Source: Actinomycetales bacterium (GTDB lineage Bacteria; Actinomycetota; Actinomycetes; Actinomycetales; Microbacteriaceae). Taken from it: a DNA stretch of 33,075 nt. Below the pieces are notes generated by a model. The model made no database searches. It was not told where the DNA came from and was given only the letters and a program-made list of their open reading frames with translations. Location: the NCBI GenBank assembly GCA_015654475.1, contig JAATGV010000015.1:1-33075 (forward strand), given 5' to 3'. The translations under genes were made by a program, and so were the position numbers. This document shows, in pieces, positions 1 to 8,907 of this stretch (its first letter is position 1; every line of letters starts with the position of its first letter).

Positions 1-1536
1 CTCGATCTTAGGGATGACCGCGTCGAATACAGCATCGGCCTCGGCGAACCCGCGAGCCCGGACCTCGGGACCGGCAACGATCGCTCCGCTTACCGGATCT
101 ACACCGAGGAACACCGAGACGAACCCCTCCTCCCCCAGAATGAGTCTGTCACGCAGATCGTCGTCGGTGACTTCGCCGACAGAGCGGCCGTCGACATAGA
201 CGTAGCCACAGGGCACCTGGCCGACGATGCGCGCCTGCCCGTCGCGAAGGTCGACGACGGTGCCGTCTTCGGCGACAACCGTCCCTTCGCCTGGCACACC
301 CGTCTTTTTGGCGATCGCGGCATTGGCAACCAAGTGTCGAATCTCGCCGTGAACCGGCATCGCATTCTTCGGGCGCAGGATGTTATAGCAATACATCAAT
401 TCGCCTTCGGAGGCATGCCCGGACACATGCACCTTCGCATTGCCCTTATGGATGACCTGGGCACCGAGCTTGATCAAACCGTTGATCACACGGTAGACCG
501 CGTTCTCGTTGCCCGGAATCAGCGATGACGCGAGGATGACCGTGTCCCCTGGTGCGATCTGCACCTGGTGGTCCTCATTCGCCATGCGGGAAAGCACGGC
601 CATCGGCTCACCTTGCGACCCGGTGCACATGAAGACAAGCTTGTTGTCCGGGTAGTCGCTCGCCTTCTTCAGGTCGACGAAGATCGCGTCCGGGGCCGTC
701 AGATAGCCGAGCTCGCGCGCAATGCCCATGTTGCGCACCATCGAGCGACCGACAAGAACAACCTTTCGACCGGCGGCTTCCGCGGCATCGACAACTTGCT
801 GCACACGGTTAACGTGCGACGAGAACGATGCCACGATGACGCGTTGCTTCGCATCGCGGATCGTCTGTCTCAGCACGGGAGCGATGGTCGCCTCGCTTGG
901 CGTGAACCCAGGCACGTCGGCGTTGGTCGAGTCGGACATGAACAGGTCGACTCCCTCCTCGCCAAGCCTCGCAAAAGCGCGCAGGTCAGTGATGCGACCA
1001 TCGAGCGGAAGCTGATCCATTTTGAAGTCGCCTGTGTGCAGTACCATTCCGGCGCTGGTGCGAATGGCGACAGCGAGCGCATCGGGAATCGAGTGGTTGA
1101 CCGCGATGAACTCCAGGCCGAATGGTCCGAGTTGCTCAACCTGGCCCTCCGCGACGGTCAGGGTATACGGAGTGATGCGGTGCTCTTTCAGCTTCGCCTC
1201 GACGAGGGCGAGGGTGAGCGTTGAGCCGAGCAGCGGAATATCCGGGCGTTGACGCAGCAGATAGGGAACCGCGCCAATATGGTCTTCGTGCCCGTGAGTG
1301 AGCACGACAGCGACAACGTCGCCGAGCCGGTCGAGTATCGGCTGGAAGTCAGGCAGGATGAGATCGACGCCCGGTTGCGAGTTCTCTGGGAACAAGACCC
1401 CACAGTCGACAATGAGAAGTTTGCCGTCGATCTCGAAGACGGTCATGTTGCGCCCCACTTCACCAAGCCCCCCGAGTGGGATGATGCGGAGTGTTCCCGG
1501 TTTAAGTGCGGGAGGATCAATCAGTTCGGTAGCCAC
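1..1536 (-). CDS. rnj: Ribonuclease J (C-terminus cut by window edge)
   Basis: A metallo-beta-lactamase/beta-CASP ribonuclease that processes and degrades RNA in the cytoplasm. The frame is open from a GTG at 1534-1536 to the left edge, giving 512 residues; the last few dozen residues lie outside. The start is supported by AAAGGA about five bases upstream and by the family-like N-terminus, where an LGGLGEVGRN stretch (residues 21-30) comes soon after the start. The zinc motif HGHEDH is at residues 81-86. Further on are an HTGDFK stretch, an SDSTN stretch and the beta-CASP region with GSQGEP, all RNase J signatures. It follows dapA by 18 bases, the usual actinobacterial dapA-rnj pair, so it is probably co-transcribed. 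Confidence is high; only the C-terminal dimerisation domain is incomplete. Confidence 0.95.
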   Translation of the reverse strand, partial: MATELIDPPALKPGTLRIIPLGGLGEVGRNMTVFEIDGKLLIVDCGVLFPENSQPGVDLILPDFQPILDRLGDVVAVVLTHGHEDHIGAVPYLLRQRPDIPLLGSTLTLALVEAKLKEHRITPYTLTVAEGQVEQLGPFGLEFIAVNHSIPDALAVAIRTSAGMVLHTGDFKMDQLPLDGRITDLRAFARLGEEGVDLFMSDSTNADVPGFTPSEATIAPVLRQTIRDAKQRVIVASFSSHVNRVQQVVDAAEAAGRKVVLVGRSMVRNMGIARELGYLTAPDAIFVDLKKASDYPDNKLVFMCTGSQGEPMAVLSRMANEDHQVQIAPGDTVILASSLIPGNENAVYRVINGLIKLGAQVIHKGNAKVHVSGHASEGELMYCYNILRPKNAMPVHGEIRHLVANAAIAKKTGVPGEGTVVAEDGTVVDLRDGQARIVGQVPCGYVYVDGRSVGEVTDDDLRDRLILGEEGFVSVFLGVDPVSGAIVAGPEVRARGFAEADAVFDAVIPKIE

Positions 1537-1554
1537 ACAGTTCCTTTCAGTTGG

Positions 1555-2538
1555 CTAACCTTCACGCGCAGCCCCTGCGATCTTCGGCAGAGCACCGCCC
1601 GCGGCGGCGTTTCGGTCTGGGCGGAAGTTAGAAAAGTCGACACCAGGCACGTCGTGCACCAAGTCCAAAGCGGCTTCGATTGCCGCAGCTTCAGCCTCTT
1701 CCGGGCCCACGAGTGGTAGCCGCACGCGCGGCGTCGAGATCCGGCCGAGGCCATGCAAAATGTACTTGGTCGAAACAGTGCCAGGCACGTGCTTCATCGT
1801 TGCCCTGGCCAGTGGCTCAAGCAGCGCATGCATTGAGGTCGCGGCTGCCAGATCGTTCGCATTCACTGCATCGACGAGCGCCCGATATGCCGTTGCCGCA
1901 ATATTCGCCGTCACCCCGATCAGGCCGGACGCACCAAGTGCCATATGCGGAAGCACGTTGGCGTCGTCACCCGAAAAATAGAACAGGTCAGTGTTGTTGA
2001 GAACCCTGCTGACTTCCGCGAAGTCACCCTTTGCGTCCTTGACGGCAACAATGTTTGGGTGTTTGGCCGCTCGAAGGATGGTCTCGTACTGGATGGGAAC
2101 ACCCGCACGTCCAGGAATGTCGTACAAGATGACGGGAAGATCCGTGGCGTCGGCCACAAGCCGGAAATGCGTGAGCAGCCCAGCCTGAGTCGGCTTCACA
2201 TAATAAGGCGTGACGATCAGAAGTCCGTCCGCTCCCGCCTGCTCCGATTTTTTGGCAAGCTGGATGGCGTGCGCCGTCTCGTTCGACGGCCCACCGGTGA
2301 TGACCGAGGCACGGCCGGCTGCGACCTGTTTGCCTAACCGGACCAGTTCGATCTTCTCCGCATCCGTCAAGGTGGAGGTCTCACCCGTTGTGCCGGATAC
2401 GACAATGCCGTCCGCCCCTGCAGAGATGACATCGTCCATGAGCTTTTCGACCCCCGCCCAGTCGACCTCACCGTCGACCGTCATCGGGGTCACCAGAGCC
2501 ACAAGCACCTGGCCAAAGGGATTTGTGGGATTCGTCAC
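1555..2538 (-). CDS. dapA: 4-hydroxy-tetrahydrodipicolinate synthase
   Basis: Condenses pyruvate with aspartate semialdehyde in the lysine/diaminopimelate pathway, which feeds peptidoglycan synthesis. The 327-residue product shows the class I aldolase features of the DapA family: GTTGE at residues 49-53 (substrate loop), a catalytic Tyr in LYDIPGR (Y139) and the Schiff-base lysine in VAVKDAKGDF (K167). The GTG start at 2536-2538 places the FGQVLVALVTP strand at the normal distance from the N-terminus, although the Shine-Dalgarno sequence is weak. The protein is somewhat longer than typical DapA because of an Ala/Gly-rich tail. It lies between ribF (39 bases upstream) and rnj (18 bases downstream). 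The family assignment is secure; paralogous N-acetylneuraminate lyase-type functions are less likely given the rnj linkage. Confidence 0.93.
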   Translation of the reverse strand: MTNPTNPFGQVLVALVTPMTVDGEVDWAGVEKLMDDVISAGADGIVVSGTTGETSTLTDAEKIELVRLGKQVAAGRASVITGGPSNETAHAIQLAKKSEQAGADGLLIVTPYYVKPTQAGLLTHFRLVADATDLPVILYDIPGRAGVPIQYETILRAAKHPNIVAVKDAKGDFAEVSRVLNNTDLFYFSGDDANVLPHMALGASGLIGVTANIAATAYRALVDAVNANDLAAATSMHALLEPLARATMKHVPGTVSTKYILHGLGRISTPRVRLPLVGPEEAEAAAIEAALDLVHDVPGVDFSNFRPDRNAAAGGALPKIAGAAREG

Positions 2539-2577
2539 GAATCAAGGTTACAGTGTCGGACCCGTAACCGGCGGTAT

Positions 2578-3579
2578 TCAGCCGACCTGACCACCAGCTA
2601 CACCGACCTGACCGAGCACGATGCGAACGATATCCACGTCCCCCTGAATGCTCTGGATCAGCTCGTCAATACCGGAAAAGGCAAGCATCGGTCTCACAAA
2701 AGACACGAACTCAACAGTAAGAACCATCCCATAGAGATCGAGAGTCCTATCCAGGATGTGCGCCTCGACCGTGCGTGGCACTCCCTCGAAAGTGGGATTC
2801 GTGCCGACGGAAATCGCTGCCGGAAGCGGAACACCAGCCTGCACGCCATCGCCAGAAGCGTGGGGAACCACCCAACCCGCATATACCCCGTCAGCAGGGA
2901 TATATCCACCGACTGGGATCTGGTGGCCTTCGCTGATACCCGCACCCAGGTTTGCGGTAGGAAACCCAAGGAGTCGGCCTCTACGTGCGCCCGGAACAAC
3001 AAGTCCAGTGACCTCCGGGGGCCGCCCGAGCAACCCGCCCGCCTCCGCAACGCGCCCCTCGGCCAACGCCAAACGAATCCTCGTCGACGACACAGGCTGC
3101 GCGTTCACAAGCACTGGCGCGACTGGCTCAACACTGAAGCCGCGCGCCTCTCCCCTCACACGCAGCAGGTCGACGTTGCCGGCGCCCCGATGCCCGAACC
3201 GAAAATCTTGGCCCGCCAGAACGATCCGGGCGTTCAAAGCCCCGACGAGCACCTCGTAGATGAACGTCTCAGGCGACTCGTTCGCAAACTCGCGGGTGAA
3301 AGGCAAGACAAGCACAGCGGCGACGCCAGCCAACTCAAACAACTCGAAACGACGATCCAAAGGCATCAGCTCGATAGGGCACTTCTCCGGAGCGAGCACC
3401 TCAAGCGGGTTGCGATCGAACGTGACGACAACAGATTCAAGTCCCTTGTCGCGCGCATGCTTCACAAGGCGCTCAATGATGGCGAGATGGCCGAGATGCA
3501 CCCCATCGAACTTGCCGACAGCCACAGCCGACGGCCCGAAATCTCTCGGCACCTGAGCCGCACCGGTGAAAACTCTCAA
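2578..3579 (-). CDS. ribF: Bifunctional riboflavin kinase/FMN adenylyltransferase
   Basis: Converts riboflavin to FMN and then FAD. The 333-residue protein has the N-terminal nucleotidyltransferase domain with FDGVHLGH at residues 24-31. The C-terminal flavokinase domain carries GRLLGFPTANL and a late VEFVSFVRPM segment. The start is a TTG at 3577-3579 preceded by AGGGGGA. It overlaps the stop of the upstream membrane-protein gene (TTGA), which implies translational coupling. The normal actinobacterial order is truB-ribF; here two small membrane-protein genes lie between them. Length and motif order match the family. Confidence 0.94.
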   Translation of the reverse strand: MRVFTGAAQVPRDFGPSAVAVGKFDGVHLGHLAIIERLVKHARDKGLESVVVTFDRNPLEVLAPEKCPIELMPLDRRFELFELAGVAAVLVLPFTREFANESPETFIYEVLVGALNARIVLAGQDFRFGHRGAGNVDLLRVRGEARGFSVEPVAPVLVNAQPVSSTRIRLALAEGRVAEAGGLLGRPPEVTGLVVPGARRGRLLGFPTANLGAGISEGHQIPVGGYIPADGVYAGWVVPHASGDGVQAGVPLPAAISVGTNPTFEGVPRTVEAHILDRTLDLYGMVLTVEFVSFVRPMLAFSGIDELIQSIQGDVDIVRIVLGQVGVAGGQVG

Positions 3580-4004
3580 CGATCCCCCTGCCTTTCAGCT
3601 CGCCGCAGCCACCATAATCCGACAAACGGCAGCACAAGGGGGACAAATCCATAGCCCGCGCCAAACCATGACCACACTGTCGCGTCAGACCCAAACGGGC
3701 TGGCCTGGAGTGCGGGGGCGACCAAGCTCAGTGCACCGATGAGAAGGACACCGACCAGCTCGATGGTGATAGTGATCTTCGCGACCCGGTATCCCCGGTC
3801 ACCACGCGACGTCAGCGCGAGCGTGGCCACAATATAGACAACTGCGGCGAAAGCGGAAAGAGAAAAGGCGAGAGGGGCGGCCGAAAAGTCGCGCGTGATT
3901 TGGACGGCTGAACGTGCTGACGCTGCTAGAGCGAGAATGCCATAGACGGCGACAATAACCGCGCCGGGGCCAGAACTCAATCGCCGAGATCTGCGCGCAT
4001 CCAT
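3576..4004 (-). CDS. Small four-helix membrane protein upstream of ribF
   Basis: About 142 residues from the ATG at 4002-4004 (MDARRSRR...). The frame is open to 4043 but has no better start there. After a basic N-terminus there are four hydrophobic segments, roughly residues 15-35, 43-63, 75-95 and 105-128. The last ends in WWLRRAER, consistent with a cytoplasmic basic tail. Its stop overlaps the ribF start by one TTGA motif, so translation of the two is probably coupled. I do not recognise the family beyond 'conserved actinobacterial membrane protein'. No catalytic motif is visible, and membrane topology alone does not give a function. Confidence 0.75.
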   Translation of the reverse strand: MDARRSRRLSSGPGAVIVAVYGILALAASARSAVQITRDFSAAPLAFSLSAFAAVVYIVATLALTSRGDRGYRVAKITITIELVGVLLIGALSLVAPALQASPFGSDATVWSWFGAGYGFVPLVLPFVGLWWLRRAERQGDR

Positions 4005-4090
4005 CACACCAACCACCCGCTCAACACATAAGTCACTAGACAACCGTAAGCCACCGGACGGGCAGCACCATCAAAGACGTTCACGAGACG

Positions 4091-4462
4091 CTATGCCCAC
4101 CCACGCGCAAACCACACCTGGTCCAAGCGCACAACCATCACACCAATCGTCAACAACGCCACAGCAAGCACCACTGTTCCCCAGCGGTCGCGCTGGATGA
4201 GAGCCCAGAGCCCACCGCCGACACCCACCACAATGCACGACACCCAGTAGCCGACCCACTCGACGACATCGCCGACCGCACCGTCGCCACTAATCGCGGA
4301 CACCACAGCGACACCACCAATCACCACCACGCCCAGGAGGCCAAGCAGCAGAAGTCCGACAGAAAAGTCCGAAGGGGCCTTGCCAAGAAGCGCGAGCACG
4401 AGCACCACAAACCCGGCGGCAAAGCATACCCATGTCACCGTCGTGGTCAACCAATCGATCAT
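4091..4462 (-). CDS. Small hydrophobic membrane protein downstream of truB
   Basis: A 123-residue, strongly hydrophobic protein with about four predicted membrane segments (residues 8-27, 33-57, 66-88 and 95-113). The ATG start at 4460-4462 overlaps the truB stop as ATGA, so expression is very likely coupled to truB. No recognisable motif is seen. It is followed after 86 bases by the second small membrane protein, then ribF. It may be lineage-specific, and no function can be assigned. Confidence 0.72.
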   Translation of the reverse strand: MIDWLTTTVTWVCFAAGFVVLVLALLGKAPSDFSVGLLLLGLLGVVVIGGVAVVSAISGDGAVGDVVEWVGYWVSCIVVGVGGGLWALIQRDRWGTVVLAVALLTIGVMVVRLDQVWFARGWA

Positions 4463-5451
4463 GCCTGGTTCCCGTCGACGGGCGGCACCACAAGCACCGG
4501 TTTAGCCTCGCCATCCCGATTGCTGATGAGGGCCGAAAGCTGTCCCGACACCCCGATCGCTGCGACAACGCCATCGCTCTCAGACGCAGCGATGCGGCGG
4601 CCGTGGGACAGATCGACGGTCTCGGCTTGTGTGAGTTCCCGGGCAGGAAAGACGGCGCGGGCGCTGTCTGCGAGGCTCTGCAGGGGAAAGCGCAGCTCCT
4701 CAGATACCGTCCATTCCTCGTCTCTGCGCGGAAGCACTGACGCATCGGCCACGTCGAACGGGCCGACGGTATGCCGCCGTAACGCGATGAGATGGCCACC
4801 GACGCCCAGCCGCGCGCCCACGTCCCGCGCCAAAGCACGAACGTATGTGCCGGAAGAACAGGCCACCACCACATCGACATCGACAACGGTTGCGCCGGAA
4901 TCCGCGGTGCCATCGGTTCTGTTCACCATTGCGGCGACCGGAACCTCGGCCCTTCGCAAATCACTCGCCCGGTCGAACTGCGAAATAGTCACCGTCCGTG
5001 GGGCCAAAGTGACGTCTTCGCCAGCACGAACGCGAGCATACGAACGTTTGCCGTTGACCTTGATCGCGCTTACCGAACTCGGCACCTGACTAATGACTCC
5101 CCGAAACGAGGCGATAGCTGCATCCACCCCGCTCTCACCGAGAGCCGAAACGGCCGCGCGGGGGGCGATCTCAGTTACCTCGCCCTCCGCATCCTCCGTG
5201 ACAGTCGAAATCCCAAGGCGGATCGTCGCAGAATACTCTTTCGACAGCCCGACGAAGTAGGTGAGCAGCTTGGTTCCACGATTGACCCCGACAATCAACA
5301 AACCGGTCGCCATAGGATCGAGAGTGCCAGCGTGGCCAACCCGTTTCGTGCCGAACATGCGGCGCAAACGCGCGACGACATCGTGGCTTGTCCAGCCCTG
5401 CGGCTTGTCGACAAGCACGATGCCATCGGGTGACGGAGTTGGTGTCTGCAC
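4459..5451 (-). CDS. truB: tRNA pseudouridine-55 synthase
   Basis: Isomerises U55 to pseudouridine in the T-loop of tRNAs. The 330-residue product has the invariant motif [12 protein letters not shown] with the catalytic Asp at residue 45. It also has [10 protein letters not shown], an [14 protein letters not shown] segment and the [12 protein letters not shown] motif, all standard TruB elements. The GTG start at 5449-5451 gives an N-terminus that reaches the [14 protein letters not shown] core quickly; the ribosome-binding site is weak. Its usual partner rbfA lies about 3 kb upstream, separated here by a pfkB relic, cysK and a sulfurtransferase gene. Family membership is not in doubt. Confidence 0.95.
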   Translation of the reverse strand: MQTPTPSPDGIVLVDKPQGWTSHDVVARLRRMFGTKRVGHAGTLDPMATGLLIVGVNRGTKLLTYFVGLSKEYSATIRLGISTVTEDAEGEVTEIAPRAAVSALGESGVDAAIASFRGVISQVPSSVSAIKVNGKRSYARVRAGEDVTLAPRTVTISQFDRASDLRRAEVPVAAMVNRTDGTADSGATVVDVDVVVACSSGTYVRALARDVGARLGVGGHLIALRRHTVGPFDVADASVLPRRDEEWTVSEELRFPLQSLADSARAVFPARELTQAETVDLSHGRRIAASESDGVVAAIGVSGQLSALISNRDGEAKPVLVVPPVDGNQA

Positions 5452-5593
5452 CTGACAATTCTGTCATGCACGGTACAACCCGCGCGCCGGCCCGCTGCTC
5501 GCCCGCCAGCCCCCACACCGTCAATCAAGGCCAACGGGTTTAGGGTTAGGTGTACAAATTCGGCTCCATCTGAGGGTAGAGAGGTGCCACGCC

Positions 5594-6520
5594 ATGGTAA
5601 TTGGTTCCGGCCATTTTGCTCAGCGCAGGCGATCGCGTCGAGTCTTATGCATTGGCGACACGCTCGTGGATGAGGTGCGCACCCCGACCACGACGTCGCG
5701 ATATGCCGGCGGCGCGGGGCTGCTGCTCACGACCGGCCTCCGCATCCTCAACGTGCCCAGTTCACTAGTCACGGTGCTTGGCACAGACAGCGACGGAATC
5801 TGGTTGACAGAGGTGTTGCGCGCGCACGACGTCAAGCTTTACCCCGGCTATCCTTTCGCCGTATCCGGCGAAGCTGTCTCCGAACGCAACGCCGAAGGCT
5901 TTCCCGAATACACGTTCAACGACGCCGTCAAGCATCGCGAATACCAGTTCTCCCCAGAAGTGCGGGCCGCCATCCGCGATGCACGCATTGTTGTCGTCAA
6001 CACTTTCCCGCTCGATGACCGAGAGCAGTCCGAAACCTTGCTCGACGCGATGTCGAACGCGACAGGGCTGCGCGTCATCGATCCCAATCCGCGGCCCGCC
6101 CTGCTTCGCGACATCTTGACTTTCAGCGCCAACTTCGAGCGGCTCACCGCCGACGCCGATCTCGTCGCGCTATCCCGCCACGACACCGATCTTCTGTACG
6201 GCATCGAGGCGAGTTCCCTGGCCAAAAGGCTGCTCGATCAAGGCACCAAAGTAGTTCTCATCACCTAGGGCGCGCGCGGGGTCAGCTTGATGACTCGCGC
6301 AGGCGCGACTCTGCATCATCCCATTGTCGGGCTGCCGGGCCGCATCGTCGACACCATGGGCGCGAGCACAGCCGTTCTCGCCTCTATTGTGGAGACCATC
6401 TACCGCGACGGCATCGACCTGACCGACGACCAATGGATGCAGGCCCTCGCCAAGTCTCAATTCATTGCCGCAGCAACGTGCCGCACCATCGGCGGCATCC
6501 TCGAGATACCACCCGCCTAA
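5594..6520 (+). pseudogene. PfkB-family carbohydrate kinase relic, interrupted by an in-frame TAG
   Basis: The reading frame from ATG 5594 encodes a ribokinase/PfkB-like protein. The N-terminal half is well preserved: an RVLCIGDTLVDEV strand, an AGGAGLLLTTGLRIL segment resembling the PfkB signature 1 region, and a GTDSDG turn. A TAG at 6266-6268 stops it after 224 residues. The same frame resumes immediately with GARGVSLMTRAG and runs to TAA at 6518-6520, giving about 308 codons in all. The C-terminal DTxGAGD motif, which holds the catalytic base, reads DTMGAST (residues 253-259), so the Asp is missing even if the stop were suppressed. GAGAGG upstream of the ATG could still serve as a ribosome-binding site. 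Best read as a decaying gene; a truncated or non-catalytic protein remains possible. It converges with cysK and their stop codons overlap. Confidence 0.8.
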
Positions 6521-7470
6521 GCCTGCTCGCCACGCACGTGATCGAAAAGCTCGGTGCTGATGTACCTCTCCCCCGTGTCCCCAAGAATGGCGACAATCGT
6601 CTTGCCGGCGAGTTCCGGGCGGGCCGCCAGCTGAATCGCTGCGGCCACGGCAGCTCCTGACGAGATGCCTGCGATGATTCCCTCTTCGGCGATCAGCCGC
6701 CGAGTAGTGAGCACGGCCTCATCCTGAGGGATGTCGAGAATTTCGTCAACGACGTCTAGGTCGAGCACCGGAGGCACTCCGTTACCACCGATGACTCCTT
6801 GGATCTTGTGTGGATGGAACTCACCACCATTGAGCACCGGTGCCTCCGCCGGCTCGACCGCAACGACCTTGAGCAGAGGGTTCTTCGTCTTCAAGAACGA
6901 CCCAGCGCCCGTCACCGTACCGCCAGTGCCGGCCGTGGCAACAAAAACATCCACCTCACCACCGGTAGCGCGCCAGATCTCCGGGCCGGTCGTCGAAAAA
7001 TGGATAGCCGGGTTGGCGGGATTTCCGCCCTGTCCGGAGAGAAAGGCACCGGGCATGCGCTCAAGGATGCGCCCGGCCTCCTGATTGGCACCGGCCATCG
7101 CGTCAACCCCCGGAGTGAGAACGAGTTCGGCACCGAGCGCGCGTAACAAGGAGCGACGCTCGCTTGAAACGTCGTCCGGCATCACAATAACGACCTTGTA
7201 GCCAAGCGCCACACCGATCCATGCAAGAGCGATGCCGGTGTTTCCGCTTGTGGCCTCAATGATGGTGCCGCCCGGTTTGAGACGACCATCTGCCTCCGCT
7301 GCACGCACAATCGCAAGAGCTGTTCTGTCTTTGATGCTCGACGCCGGGTTGAAAGACTCGAGCTTGGCGAGCACGCGTGCACCCCCGCCTGGAACCAATC
7401 TGTTGATGCGCACCAGCGGGGTCTCCCCAACGAGCTCAGTCACATTGTTTACCAGACGAGAGTGAGTCAT
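6517..7470 (-). CDS. cysK: Cysteine synthase (O-acetylserine sulfhydrylase)
   Basis: A PLP-dependent enzyme that makes cysteine from O-acetylserine and sulfide. The 317-residue protein carries the PLP lysine in PASSIKDR (K47), the substrate loop TSGNTG (residues 74-79), a GTGGT phosphate-binding loop in the middle and the C-terminal GISSGAA motif. Length is normal. The ATG start is at 7468-7470. No strong Shine-Dalgarno sequence is seen, so it may have a short leader. It is divergent from the sulfurtransferase gene, with a shared control region of about 100 bases. No serine acetyltransferase gene lies next to it. Cystathionine beta-synthase-like activity is an alternative for this fold, but the length and motifs favour CysK. 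Confidence 0.92.
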   Translation of the reverse strand: MTHSRLVNNVTELVGETPLVRINRLVPGGGARVLAKLESFNPASSIKDRTALAIVRAAEADGRLKPGGTIIEATSGNTGIALAWIGVALGYKVVIVMPDDVSSERRSLLRALGAELVLTPGVDAMAGANQEAGRILERMPGAFLSGQGGNPANPAIHFSTTGPEIWRATGGEVDVFVATAGTGGTVTGAGSFLKTKNPLLKVVAVEPAEAPVLNGGEFHPHKIQGVIGGNGVPPVLDLDVVDEILDIPQDEAVLTTRRLIAEEGIIAGISSGAAVAAAIQLAARPELAGKTIVAILGDTGERYISTELFDHVRGEQA

Positions 7471-7569
7471 GCCATCACGCTATCGCGGAATCGCATCCCG
7501 AGCATCGATCGTGACAATGGGTTTCAGGAGGTATCGACGCACAGAAGTTCGGCGAGCTACAGTCGAACC

Positions 7570-8427
7570 ATGACCGCGAAAGAAGACCTACTCGTCACAG
7601 CAGACGAGCTCGCCCCGCTCATTGACCAGAACCCGCACGTGCGAATCCTCGATGTCCGGTGGACGCTCGCTCAGCCAGATGGTCGTGAACTCTTCGCGGC
7701 AGGCCATATCCCAGGGGCTGTCTACGTCGATCTTGAAAGCGAACTCGCGCACCACGCCACGCCTGAGGATGGCCGGCACCCACTGCCGAATCGTGACGCT
7801 CTGCAAGCCGCGGCTCGATCGTGGGGCCTCAATGACGACGACACGGTCATCGCCTACGACGGCGAAGGCAACTTCGCGTCGGCACGCTTGTGGTGGCAGC
7901 TGCGAAACGCCGGCTTCGACTCGGTGCGCCTGCTTGACGGAGCGCTGCCTGCGTGGATCGCAAGCGGGCGTTCACTCGAAAAAGGGCCAGGGGCAAAGCC
8001 CGAGGTCGGCACCGTCACGCTCGGCGAAAATCATCTCACCACGCTCGACATCGACGAGGCGGCGGCCCTTCCCGGTGCACCGGGTGGCCTTCTCCTTGAT
8101 GTTCGCGCACCTGAACGCTACCGCGGCGAAGAAGAGCCCATCGATCCTCAAGCCGGACACATTCCTGGCGCGGTCAATGCCCCAAGCGGCGCCAACCTCG
8201 ACCCGACCGGGCATTTTTTGCCAAGTGACGCACTGCGCGAACGGTTTCTTCGACTCGGCGTGGGCGAGGCCACCACTATCGGCAGCTATTGCGGATCCGG
8301 TGTCACCGCGAGCCACAATACCTTCGCACTCGCGCTGGCCGGCTTCGACGCCGCACTGTATCCGGGCTCATGGTCGCAGTGGTCGAACCATCCCGAGCGC
8401 GCGGTCTCGACCGGACCCACTCCTTAA
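7570..8427 (+). CDS. sseA: 3-mercaptopyruvate/thiosulfate sulfurtransferase (tandem rhodanese)
   Basis: A sulfur-transfer enzyme with two rhodanese domains. The ATG at 7570 gives 285 residues, the normal family length; the frame stays open upstream to 7462, but those codons do not look like rhodanese sequence. The N-terminal inactive domain (about residues 5-125) has VRILDVRW and GHIPGAVYVD. The C-terminal domain has LLLDVRAPERYRGE, GHIPGAVNAP and the active-site loop around C241 (CGSGVTAS). CGSGVT resembles mercaptopyruvate sulfurtransferases more than the CRKGVT loop of classical rhodanese. It is divergent from cysK, which points to cysteine/sulfur metabolism. The upstream AGGAGGT at 7526-7532 is too far from this ATG to be its ribosome-binding site. 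Confidence 0.88.
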   Translation: MTAKEDLLVTADELAPLIDQNPHVRILDVRWTLAQPDGRELFAAGHIPGAVYVDLESELAHHATPEDGRHPLPNRDALQAAARSWGLNDDDTVIAYDGEGNFASARLWWQLRNAGFDSVRLLDGALPAWIASGRSLEKGPGAKPEVGTVTLGENHLTTLDIDEAAALPGAPGGLLLDVRAPERYRGEEEPIDPQAGHIPGAVNAPSGANLDPTGHFLPSDALRERFLRLGVGEATTIGSYCGSGVTASHNTFALALAGFDAALYPGSWSQWSNHPERAVSTGPTP

Positions 8428-8469
8428 AACCTCAACCACGCACCTTGATCCGCCGGCACGGTGACGAGT

Positions 8470-8907
8470 CTACGAACTTGCCTCGTCACCCTCGCCGTCT
8501 TCACGGTACGGATTCGCATCGCCTGCATACTTGGCGCCCGCCGCCTGCTCTTGCAACTGCGCATCCCGAGCCGCCGCCTCATTGAGAAGTGCTTGAATCG
8601 CGGCGGCGTTCTCAGGAATCGCGTCGGGGATGAACTCAAGGCTCGGCGTCAGACGCACCTGGATGCCTTTGCCCACCTCCGACCGCAGCATGCCCTTAGC
8701 GCTCTCGAGCGCCGCGACGGTGCTCGCCCTGGCCTCGTCATCGCCAAAAACCGTGTAGAACACGCTTGCATGCTGCAGATCGTTCGTCACCCGAACGTCG
8801 GTCACCGTCACGAAACCGAGTCGCGGATCCTTGACGCCCCGATCGAGGGTCACCGCAATGATCTCTTTGATCCGGTCGGCAAGTCGAGCGGCACGCCCCT
8901 CGCTCAT
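8470..8907 (-). CDS. rbfA: Ribosome-binding factor A
   Basis: A 30S ribosome-maturation factor with a KH-like fold. The 145-residue product starts with the family-typical segment [14 protein letters not shown]. It continues with [27 protein letters not shown] and a PSLEFIPD segment. An acidic, low-complexity tail ends in GEGDEASS. The ATG at 8905-8907 overlaps the infB stop (ATGA), so it is translationally coupled to IF2, as in most actinobacteria. Confidence 0.95.
   Translation of the reverse strand: MSEGRAARLADRIKEIIAVTLDRGVKDPRLGFVTVTDVRVTNDLQHASVFYTVFGDDEARASTVAALESAKGMLRSEVGKGIQVRLTPSLEFIPDAIPENAAAIQALLNEAAARDAQLQEQAAGAKYAGDANPYREDGEGDEASS

Noticed and set aside
7526-7532. Perfect AGGAGGT Shine-Dalgarno sequence upstream of the sulfurtransferase
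   Set aside because: No start codon lies at a workable distance; the next ATG (7570) is 37 bases away, so it is not assigned to a gene.
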